From CAZUHK01 sp964620345 (GTDB taxonomy: Bacteria > Planctomycetota > Phycisphaerae > Phycisphaerales > Zrk34): DNA of 55,802 nt. Location: the NCBI GenBank assembly GCA_964620345.1, contig CAZUHK010000003.1, positions 1-55,802 on the forward strand, in the 5' to 3' direction. The translations under genes were made by a program, and so were the position numbers. Below, piece after piece: positions 28,185-36,490 of the stretch. The notes beneath the pieces are model-generated. The model had not been told where the DNA came from. It worked only from the letters and a program-made list of their open reading frames with translations, and ran no database searches. The first letter of the stretch is position 1. The number at the start of each line of letters is the position of its first letter.

Positions 28185-31100
28185 TCAGTTCTGCTCATCC
28201 ATTTTGATCATTTGCGGGTTGGTCGCCAGCAGGCCGCGGGCGAACTTCGCCCAGTCGGTCGCCGGGTAATCCCATTCACACTTCTTAAGGTTGATGTAGG
28301 CGTTCTTGTAGTCCTTTGTTTCCAAATAAGCCCGGGCCGACCAGTACATCGCCATTGCCCGCAGGTCGCTATCCATGCTCTTGTCTTCGACCACCTGGTT
28401 GAAGGTGGTCGTGGCCAACTCATAGTCATCGCCCTGCATGGCGCACTGGCCGGCGACGACCAGCGTCTTGCCGGAGAGGTTGTGCTGCGGGAACCGCTTG
28501 GACAAGCGGCTGAGCACACGCGAGGCGGTGACGAACATCTCGCGGGCCTGGACGCGCAATTTCTCGGCATCGACCGGCTTGCCTTGCTCATCCAGGGCCG
28601 CCGCTTCATCGCGCATCGACCGACCCTTGTTCCGGAAGTAGTTGCCCAGGCGAACAATCGTGTCCGCCACCAACTCGTTGTCCGGATACCGATAGGAAAG
28701 CTTGACATACTCCTCCGAGGCCCGATCGATCAGCGAAGGCTGGAACTCGCTCATCTTCTCATACACCAAGGCCTTCTGGTACTGCGCCTTGGGGGCGTAT
28801 TCACTGTCGGGGTAGCTGGCGACCAGATCGCTGAAGCGGCTGACCGCCTCGTTGTAGAACCGCTTCTTGGTCTCCACGTTCTTCGCGTCGTCGCCGAACT
28901 CCATCGATAGGTTCGCCAGCAGATATTCCGCCTGAGCCCGCATGGCGCTTTCTGTAAACTCCATTAACGCCTCTTCCAGCAGCTTCTTGCCTTGAAGCAC
29001 CTTCACGCGGGCCAGGTCTTTGTTGCCCAGTTTGCGGTGGCGCTTGGCCAGTTCAAAGAAGGCCTCGGCCATGGTGAACTGGGTCTGGACGGCGATTTGC
29101 TGATCTTCGAATCGCTTGGTGAACGCCAGGACCAAGGCCGCGTCGCCCTTGCTGACGGTCACGCGGCGTTCGATCGACTCGTTCGGCTCGATCCGCTCGC
29201 GCTGGGGGGCATAGCGTGCCAGGATCGCGTCGCCGTAGAGGACCGGCACGGCGGTGGCGGCGTTGAAGGCCTCGACGGCCGGCAGGTCGCCATCTCCATC
29301 GCCCTCGGCGGGTGCGGCCTCGGCCGGACCCTGTTCCTGGTCCTCCGCCGCGGCCTCATCCATCTCCTCGCGGTGCTGGACCTGGATCAAGCCCTTGAAC
29401 ACGCCCGAGTGACTGAACGTCTCGCTCATGCGCACCGCGACCGACCCGCCGGACTCGGCGGTCAGCGGCAGATCGAATTCGTCCTTCTCGTCGCTGACGT
29501 CCCGCTTGGGATCGATCACCCGGAAGTAGAGCGTCTGGCCGACCTGGATCTTCCGCACGATCTGCTGGTAGCGTCGGTCGGTGACATCCACCAGCGGGTC
29601 GGCGTACGGCTGGACGCGCCGGGTGATCCAGGCCGTCGTGCCGTCTTCGGTTTCGTATTTGAAGCCGAGGTAGACCTCATCGTCGCCGTTGACCTTCAGG
29701 CCGAACGCCTCTTCGTCGCCGCCGGGCCGGGCCGGCTGATCGGCCCACTCGCCCTCGACGGCCAAGGACTTGTCGCCCGGCGACCCGAGCAACAGCGGCA
29801 CGCGGAAGTTGAACCGACCGTCGCTGACCGGATCGGTGGCGTACATGTCGCCACGGGCCTGCACGTCGGCATAGCCGACCGGGCTTGCGCCGCCGACCTC
29901 ATCATTGGGCTGGGCTTGGACTTTGATCGTGCCGGGCACGTTGATGTCGAACGCGGCATCTTCATTCAACCCCGCCTGGGCCCGACCGCTGGACGTCTGG
30001 GCATAGAGCGTGGCGGTGCTGATCTCGCTCTTGGCGATGGTGGGCCAGAGCAACTCGACGGTCACCGGGATGCCCATACTCGACGGCGTGGCGGTGGTCT
30101 TCTCCTGCTCGGCCAGCGCCGGCCGAACCGCCAGCAGCGTGTAACGATCGGGCACGAATTCTTCGCCCGCGATTTCCAGCCCCCCCTCGGCCGCGGCGAC
30201 GATCTGCTTTTCGATCTGCTCAGCCGGCACCGCCAGCGTCTGCGTCTGATAGACGCGCAGTTCCGGCGTCATCCAGATCGTCTGCTCCAGCACCGCGTGC
30301 CGGTCCCAGGGCACGCCCGGGTCGGTGTTGTGCTCGTCCAGGTAGCTCACCCGCAGGCCCTCACCGGGGCTGACCGGGATTTCACTTTCACGCTGAGCCG
30401 TGCCGGTGATCGGAAATATCCGCCCGGTGAACTGACCGCTATACGGCCCGGTCTCCAGGGCCTCGAGTTTGACCGACTTGCCTGAATCGGTGATGACGGT
30501 GAACGCGACGGTGTCCGGTCTGTTGGACACGTCCATGTCCGGATCGTCGATGACGATGCTGATCGCATCGCCCGGCTCAAAGCGCCGCAGTTCAATTCGT
30601 TCAGTCTTTCGCTGGCCGGCCTTGCCGGAGACCTCGGGGAAAGTAGCGATCACCTCGGCGTCGGTGTAGCGGGCTTCGAGAGAGGCCTGATGCAGTTCAT
30701 CATCGGATTCGACGCCGCGCGGATCGCGATAGGTGACCCGAACCTGATCGCCGGGGACAATCTCCAGCGTCTGGTTGCGGCGCATTTCCATGAAGTCCTG
30801 GTTCGTCGGCAAGATCCGCTCGCCCTGGATGTCGGTCAACTCCATGCGGTTGATCGCCGGGGCGTCGGTCTGGAAATCGACGATGTGCAGCCGCACCACG
30901 CGCACGTGCGTGTCCTGGCCGAAATCGACGGTGAAGGTTTCGCCGGCGTCGTCGACCACTACCTCGGCCGGCTCGCGCGTCAGGCGCTGTTGGATCTGGG
31001 GGTGCTGGGTCACATCGATCTGCTCGGCGGGCATCTTCTGGGTGAACGGCGGCTCGGCCGCGTCGGTCATCAGGTCGAACTTCATCTCGCGCCAGCCGGC

Positions 31101-34100
31101 ACCGACGACCTCGATCGTATGCACGCCTCGCTCCAGCGAGCCCTGGAACTCTCCGCCCTTCTGATACTCGCCGTTCACGAACAGGTGCACGTTCGTGCGC
31201 TTGCCCTTGGCCTCCACCTTGAACTGGCGGACGCGGCGCTCGGCCTGGAAGAACGCGGCCCGGAACCGGTAGCCGTTCCAACCCCAACCGAGGCCCATCT
31301 TGCGCACGCCATTAACATCCCAATTGGTCGATAGTTCTTTGATCGGTTTGATCTTTTTCTCGTCCTTGCCGATGTGCCCGCGCAATAGGTAAGTGCGCAG
31401 TTCGTCGGGGTTCTTGGCCAGATTGTCGTTGGGCAATTGCACGGCCTCGACGCGGGCGGCGCCATCCCACGGCTTGAATTCGCCGGGATACTGACCGACG
31501 GTCTGGTAATCCCTGCCGTTGAGCGAGACCTCCACCACAAAGCTCTTGAGCTTTCGACCGGGCTCAGAGGCGACGATCTTCATTTGACCGGCAAGGACAC
31601 GGTCATTGAGATCCACGCTGTACCACTTGGGCCGCTGGGCATCCTGCAAGGCGACCCAAGCCGGGTACTCCTTGGCGGAGATCGCGAAGTTCGGGTCGCG
31701 GCCATCGGAGGTGTCCGAGGCATACGCGATCGCCGAGCCCGCGGCGGTCTGGATGATCCCCTCGAACACACCGGTGTGCGAGCCGGTTTCGGTCAGCACG
31801 AGATTATCGATCACGTCGCCACTGCTGGACGTGACGCGCACGGGCAATTGATCCACATCGGCCGTGGTGCTGCGGTCGGGGTCGATCACGCGGACATTGA
31901 TCCGGTTGCCCGGCTTGACCACGTTGCCTTGACGCGACCGTCGCGGTTGATCGCCCGGCGCCCCGGCCTGGCCGACCACCCTGCGGATTTCGGCCTCGAG
32001 CTCGCGCTCGCGTCGTTCGTCTTGGCTGAGAATCTCGCCGGTCGACGCATACAACTGGCCGGTGCTGACCACACGAAGCGATTTGGGGCGATCCAGTCGC
32101 ACGTTGTTGACCCGTCGGAAATCCTCGGAGAAATCGTAGTAAACCGTATCCGAGCCCAGCACCTGCAGCCGGCCGTCCTGCTTGCTGGTCGGCGCCAGAT
32201 CGGTGACCAACTCGCCGCGGAAGCGGGTCTTGGAATCGCCGAAGGGCGTGAGGGTCAGCAGCTCCTCATCGCCGCTGTCCGTCCAGGCCCGCAGCTCGAT
32301 CATCGACGACTGGCCGACCACGGTCAGGTTCGGGTCTTCCAGGCCGATCTTCAACACCTTGCCGGGCACGATGTACTGCTTCTGGGTCACCGTGCCGATA
32401 TCGATTTCGGTGGGTTCTTCGAGCTTCCGGAGTTTGAGGTTGATTTGGGCTTCGAGGATTTTGGCCAGCGGCTCCTGGGGTCGAGCCGCGTAGATGCGCT
32501 TCACATATTGGCCGGCTTCCTTGTATTCCTCCTGATCGAACTTGACCAGGGCCAGCTCGTACAGGGCTTCGGCGAACGTTTGGCCGCGTGGGTTTTCTCG
32601 GATGATTTCTTCCAGCGCTCGGGTCGCTTCGTCATACCGGCCCATGAGCCGATCGACGCGGGCGACCATGATGCGTGCCTCTTTCTGACCTCGGGTACCG
32701 TCGAAGGCCTTTCCGGCGGCGATGCCCTCGAAGCGAGCGCGGGCCGAGGGATATTCCTTGCGGGCCACGGCGAGGTTGGCGTAGGTCAGCCGCAACTGGG
32801 CGCGCAACTCCGGGTCCACCGCCGCCGAACGCTCGTCGAACCAGACCAGCATCTGCTGCGCCAACTGCTCGGCCTGGTCGAACTGCTTGCGTTGCGTGTG
32901 CCGCTGGATCAGCCAGATCGAGAACGTCGGATCGAATTCGCGGTAGTTCTTCAGCAGCAGCGCGCGATTCTCCTGGTAGTTCTTCCACGCCGACTCGAGT
33001 TTGCCGGACAGGAAGTCGGCCTGGGCGGCGAACATGGGATAGCGAGGGTCATTCCGTGCCACGGGGATCACGCCGCTGACCTGGGCGTTGGCCCGAGCTT
33101 GAACGGTGCGCAGCGCATCCTGGAAGTCGGTACTCACCGCGCCGCCGAGGATGTCCAGCCCCGTGCTCGCCGAGACCACCGCCAGGGTGTAGCGCTCCTG
33201 CTTGAGCAGGTTTTGTGTCCAGGCGAGCAGGCGGCCGCGGAGGTCTTCGCCCCACCGATCGCGGCTCATCGCCCAGAACTCCGAAACCAGCAGCGGCAGG
33301 TGTTCTAAGTCGCGTTGCTTGTCGAGCCCGGTCAGCAGCAGGACCGGCACCGCCGCGTGCTCGTCACGCACCCGCCATTCGTCCGGGCGAGCGACGTTGA
33401 TCACCGACAGCAGGGTCTTGAGCTCTTCCTCGGACAGCGAGCCCGCCTGCACTTTCCGCAGATCGCGCAGGGGGGGCAGGGTGACCGTTTGGGGCATCTG
33501 GTCGGCGCGGTCCACGAAGACCTTGAGCCGATCGAAATATTCCGCACGCTCCTTGGCGTCCGTGAGGTCCGAGTTGGCCGCTTCGAAGTAGCCGTGGCCC
33601 GCGGCATAGTTGTCGTAGCGCGTCTTGCCCCAGCGGGACTCGATCGCCTCGATCATCTTGTCGCGCGGTTCCGCATGGGCCTTGAGCGCGTGGCGCTGCC
33701 AGCGAAACACCGCCGAACGCGACCACTTGGTCGGGCGGTCGCCATAGGGCAGGGGCAGGGCCTCGTACTTGGCGAACAGTTCCGCGGCGTGGTCGGCCAG
33801 CTTGCGCGCCTTGTCCTCGCCGTAACGGAAGTAGGCCTCGTCCATCCAGCCGGCCTTCTTGGCCTCGGCCAGGAACATGTCGTCGAAGTAACGTTCGGGG
33901 TTGTATTGCTTGTCCAGGTCGTGCCAGCGGTTTTCGATCAGCCACTGGTAGGTCGGCGCGGCGAAATCACCGGCGATGCGATAGTCGGAAATTTCCAGCA
34001 TGACGCGGCTCTCAATCATCTTCTTCATCACCGCAACGTTGCTGTCTTTGCCTCGCCGGGCGTTCCACCCGCGGCCGTCGCGGAAGCTTCTAAGCCAGGT

Positions 34101-36479
34101 AAACGCCCGATCGTAGAACTGGCCGCGATCGATCTGCGCGATCAGCGCTTCTTCCAGCGTCGCGGCGAGCTTCCGGGCTGAATCCCGCCCGCCCCGGCTG
34201 GTTCGCCAGAATTCGACCTCGCCCCGCGTGTTGACGATCGATTCGATGGTGAAGGCGATCGCCTGATCATCGAGCCCGGGCTCCCATCGGCCCAGTTGAT
34301 CGGCGAAGAACTCGACGGCCAAATCAAACGTGTTCAGCTTGTCGCGGTCGGCTAGAACGCGGGCCAGCACCGCGGTGCCGAACGCAACTTTCTTTCCCGT
34401 CTCGTATTCACGGACCATGGGATACAAGTCGCGCGCGGCCTTCTCGTACGCCTTCTGATCCGCCTCGTTCAGCGCTGCGATAAAGGTCGCGTATTGCGCG
34501 GCCAGCTTTCCGGGCGCCTTGGCTTTCTGGGAGACGGCCGGGTCGAACGATCGCTTGAACGCCGCGTCGAGGTCGCCGATCTGCTCCATCGCCCCGGCCA
34601 CGCCCTTGGTTTGGGCCCGGGCATCCTCGACCGACTTCTCGGCCTTGGCCAGGTCGGTGCGGGCCTTGTTCAAGTCCTGCTTGGCCTTGGTCAGTTCCTG
34701 GGCTTTGCCATCCTCGCCCTCAAGCTCCTTGACGCGCTTGGCCAGCTTGTCCATCTCGTCTCGAGCACGCTTCACCGCTGCCTGGGCGCTGGTGATCTTC
34801 TTTTCGTGCGAGGCCTGGGTCTTGCGGAGCTGGTCAACCCAGTTGCGGAACTGGTTGTAGGCATCCTGGATCACCAGCTTGCGATGTTCCTTGTTCCACG
34901 GCACCCAGTCCAGGGCCTTGAGATCCTCGACGAAGGGCTTGCGGTCGAACGGGTCTTCGGCGGCGAGCCAGGCGGCCCGGAGGTAACGCGACGCCAGCTC
35001 GCGATTGAGCGCCGCCAACGGCGTGGTCGCGATGTGCTCGCGACCCAGCTTGGCCAGCGCCTGATCCATCGCCGCGTCGGTCAGTTTGTCCTGCTCCTGC
35101 CGCGGCAGGCCGCTCAGGGCAGGCCAGATGAACTTATCGATCGCCTCGGTGAACTGCCCGGCGGTCAGATGCCAGTTCTCTTTGGCAAATAAGTGTTTGA
35201 GGGTGGGTTCCACGGCGCCATCACCGGCGGCCAGGGCGCGCATGGCCGCGGCGCGCACGCCCACCGCCTTGTCCAGGTAGCCGGCCTGCTTGTCCCAGAC
35301 CTTTGCATCGTCGCTCTGGAAGACCATGGGCAACTGGTGGACGCTGTTGGCCCGGCGCACAGCCCCCGGATGCTTGGCCGCGATGTCCACCCAGGCCGAC
35401 GCCGAGGCGACCCGCTCGGCCATGGGCCACTCGTACAGCTTCAGGTCGATGATCTGCGCCCGCTCATCATCGTTGGCGAGCATGTCGAAGGCCCGGGCGA
35501 ATATCTGTTCGCGTTGCTGCTGCTGGATGCTCCAATGTTTGCTGAAGCCGTTACGGAAGTCCTTATCATTCTCGTGGTATCCGCCGCCGAGGATGACGAT
35601 GACATCCGTGAGGGTCCGTGCGCTCGGATCGGTCTTGACGTAGGCCAGGGCGGCTTGGGTGACCTGCTGGTAATCTCGCTGACGGGCGGCTTCATTCTTG
35701 CCGGCGTAAGTCGCGGCGTAGGCGAGGTTCTCGGCGATCAACGTCGCGCGGGCCGCGCGGCGTTTGTCATCGCGGATGTCTCCGGCGATCTGGCGCATGG
35801 GCTGAACCGCATCGAACATCGACGCTTGGGCCCGGCTCAGCTCACGCATCAGCGCGTCCAGGTTATCCCCGATCGCCACGCGCTCGGCGATCAGCGGCAG
35901 GTCGGCCGCGAGGATCGTCGCCACGCGCTGGGCCGCGGCCGGATAATCGCCGCGGCGGCGGGCCTGATACAGGAACCAACGGTCGTACCGGCGGGCGTCG
36001 GGCGCCTGGCGGTGCCGGTCGCCGAACTGCTTCATGCTGGCGTAGGCATCGTCGGTCTTGCCCAACTGCAGTTGGGTGCGGAACAGGCGACCGGCCGCGA
36101 CGCTGGAGACCTCGCTGGGCGTGACGTCGCTGAGGTAGGCCTTGTAACGGCTGATCGCCGCGGACAGGTCGCCGCCGCGCCGCGCGGTTTCCGCCGCGGC
36201 CAGCACCAGCTTGGCCGAAGCGTCGTAGTTGCGGCCCAGGTAGCTCTTGACCGCCAGCGCCGCGGCATAGTCCCGGCCAAGTTCACGCGACAGGTCCATC
36301 AGGCGCATGACCTCCGCTTCACGCGGATCGGCCGAGGCGCTGCGCACGCGCGCCAGCAGCTCATCGAACTGTTGGTGTTTGGCGTCGGCCCGATCGGCGT
36401 CCTGCGCCCGCGCCGCGGCCGGCGCGGCGGCCAAGACGGTCAGCAAAATCAGCATCCAGCATACGGTACGGTGAATCAT
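28185..36479 (-). CDS. Giant secreted TPR / beta-sandwich protein (2764 residues)
   Basis: An exported protein with a signal peptide (MIHRTVCWMLILLTVLAAAP). Layout, in rough residues: helical TPR-like repeats 20-540; a strong coiled coil 550-630 rich in Lys, Glu and Ala (DEMDKLAKRVKELEGEDGK); more helical repeats to about 1340 (YDEATRALEEIIRENP); beta domains about 1370-2400; and C-terminal TPRs about 2460-2763 (ASYPDSEYAPKAQYQKALV). At least three beta domains share one motif: a strand with a D-P-D/K turn (FRVIDPKRDVSDEKD, VRVIDPDRST, IVIDDPDMDVSNRPD), then 25-40 residues later a T-G-x-H/Y-T/S-G-V/Q-F-x-G turn (ETGSHTGVFEG, ETGPYSGQFTG, SETFSHSGVFKG). An acidic low-complexity linker lies near 2380. 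AGGA lies six bases before the ATG at 36479, and upstream in-frame codons belong to another gene. It probably works in the periplasm with the ExbB/ExbD motor encoded downstream. Confidence 0.85.
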   Translation of the reverse strand: MIHRTVCWMLILLTVLAAAPAAARAQDADRADAKHQQFDELLARVRSASADPREAEVMRLMDLSRELGRDYAAALAVKSYLGRNYDASAKLVLAAAETARRGGDLSAAISRYKAYLSDVTPSEVSSVAAGRLFRTQLQLGKTDDAYASMKQFGDRHRQAPDARRYDRWFLYQARRRGDYPAAAQRVATILAADLPLIAERVAIGDNLDALMRELSRAQASMFDAVQPMRQIAGDIRDDKRRAARATLIAENLAYAATYAGKNEAARQRDYQQVTQAALAYVKTDPSARTLTDVIVILGGGYHENDKDFRNGFSKHWSIQQQQREQIFARAFDMLANDDERAQIIDLKLYEWPMAERVASASAWVDIAAKHPGAVRRANSVHQLPMVFQSDDAKVWDKQAGYLDKAVGVRAAAMRALAAGDGAVEPTLKHLFAKENWHLTAGQFTEAIDKFIWPALSGLPRQEQDKLTDAAMDQALAKLGREHIATTPLAALNRELASRYLRAAWLAAEDPFDRKPFVEDLKALDWVPWNKEHRKLVIQDAYNQFRNWVDQLRKTQASHEKKITSAQAAVKRARDEMDKLAKRVKELEGEDGKAQELTKAKQDLNKARTDLAKAEKSVEDARAQTKGVAGAMEQIGDLDAAFKRSFDPAVSQKAKAPGKLAAQYATFIAALNEADQKAYEKAARDLYPMVREYETGKKVAFGTAVLARVLADRDKLNTFDLAVEFFADQLGRWEPGLDDQAIAFTIESIVNTRGEVEFWRTSRGGRDSARKLAATLEEALIAQIDRGQFYDRAFTWLRSFRDGRGWNARRGKDSNVAVMKKMIESRVMLEISDYRIAGDFAAPTYQWLIENRWHDLDKQYNPERYFDDMFLAEAKKAGWMDEAYFRYGEDKARKLADHAAELFAKYEALPLPYGDRPTKWSRSAVFRWQRHALKAHAEPRDKMIEAIESRWGKTRYDNYAAGHGYFEAANSDLTDAKERAEYFDRLKVFVDRADQMPQTVTLPPLRDLRKVQAGSLSEEELKTLLSVINVARPDEWRVRDEHAAVPVLLLTGLDKQRDLEHLPLLVSEFWAMSRDRWGEDLRGRLLAWTQNLLKQERYTLAVVSASTGLDILGGAVSTDFQDALRTVQARANAQVSGVIPVARNDPRYPMFAAQADFLSGKLESAWKNYQENRALLLKNYREFDPTFSIWLIQRHTQRKQFDQAEQLAQQMLVWFDERSAAVDPELRAQLRLTYANLAVARKEYPSARARFEGIAAGKAFDGTRGQKEARIMVARVDRLMGRYDEATRALEEIIRENPRGQTFAEALYELALVKFDQEEYKEAGQYVKRIYAARPQEPLAKILEAQINLKLRKLEEPTEIDIGTVTQKQYIVPGKVLKIGLEDPNLTVVGQSSMIELRAWTDSGDEELLTLTPFGDSKTRFRGELVTDLAPTSKQDGRLQVLGSDTVYYDFSEDFRRVNNVRLDRPKSLRVVSTGQLYASTGEILSQDERRERELEAEIRRVVGQAGAPGDQPRRSRQGNVVKPGNRINVRVIDPDRSTTADVDQLPVRVTSSSGDVIDNLVLTETGSHTGVFEGIIQTAAGSAIAYASDTSDGRDPNFAISAKEYPAWVALQDAQRPKWYSVDLNDRVLAGQMKIVASEPGRKLKSFVVEVSLNGRDYQTVGQYPGEFKPWDGAARVEAVQLPNDNLAKNPDELRTYLLRGHIGKDEKKIKPIKELSTNWDVNGVRKMGLGWGWNGYRFRAAFFQAERRVRQFKVEAKGKRTNVHLFVNGEYQKGGEFQGSLERGVHTIEVVGAGWREMKFDLMTDAAEPPFTQKMPAEQIDVTQHPQIQQRLTREPAEVVVDDAGETFTVDFGQDTHVRVVRLHIVDFQTDAPAINRMELTDIQGERILPTNQDFMEMRRNQTLEIVPGDQVRVTYRDPRGVESDDELHQASLEARYTDAEVIATFPEVSGKAGQRKTERIELRRFEPGDAISIVIDDPDMDVSNRPDTVAFTVITDSGKSVKLEALETGPYSGQFTGRIFPITGTAQRESEIPVSPGEGLRVSYLDEHNTDPGVPWDRHAVLEQTIWMTPELRVYQTQTLAVPAEQIEKQIVAAAEGGLEIAGEEFVPDRYTLLAVRPALAEQEKTTATPSSMGIPVTVELLWPTIAKSEISTATLYAQTSSGRAQAGLNEDAAFDINVPGTIKVQAQPNDEVGGASPVGYADVQARGDMYATDPVSDGRFNFRVPLLLGSPGDKSLAVEGEWADQPARPGGDEEAFGLKVNGDDEVYLGFKYETEDGTTAWITRRVQPYADPLVDVTDRRYQQIVRKIQVGQTLYFRVIDPKRDVSDEKDEFDLPLTAESGGSVAVRMSETFSHSGVFKGLIQVQHREEMDEAAAEDQEQGPAEAAPAEGDGDGDLPAVEAFNAATAVPVLYGDAILARYAPQRERIEPNESIERRVTVSKGDAALVLAFTKRFEDQQIAVQTQFTMAEAFFELAKRHRKLGNKDLARVKVLQGKKLLEEALMEFTESAMRAQAEYLLANLSMEFGDDAKNVETKKRFYNEAVSRFSDLVASYPDSEYAPKAQYQKALVYEKMSEFQPSLIDRASEEYVKLSYRYPDNELVADTIVRLGNYFRNKGRSMRDEAAALDEQGKPVDAEKLRVQAREMFVTASRVLSRLSKRFPQHNLSGKTLVVAGQCAMQGDDYELATTTFNQVVEDKSMDSDLRAMAMYWSARAYLETKDYKNAYINLKKCEWDYPATDWAKFARGLLATNPQMIKMDEQN

Positions 36480-36490
36480 GGTGCGTCCTA

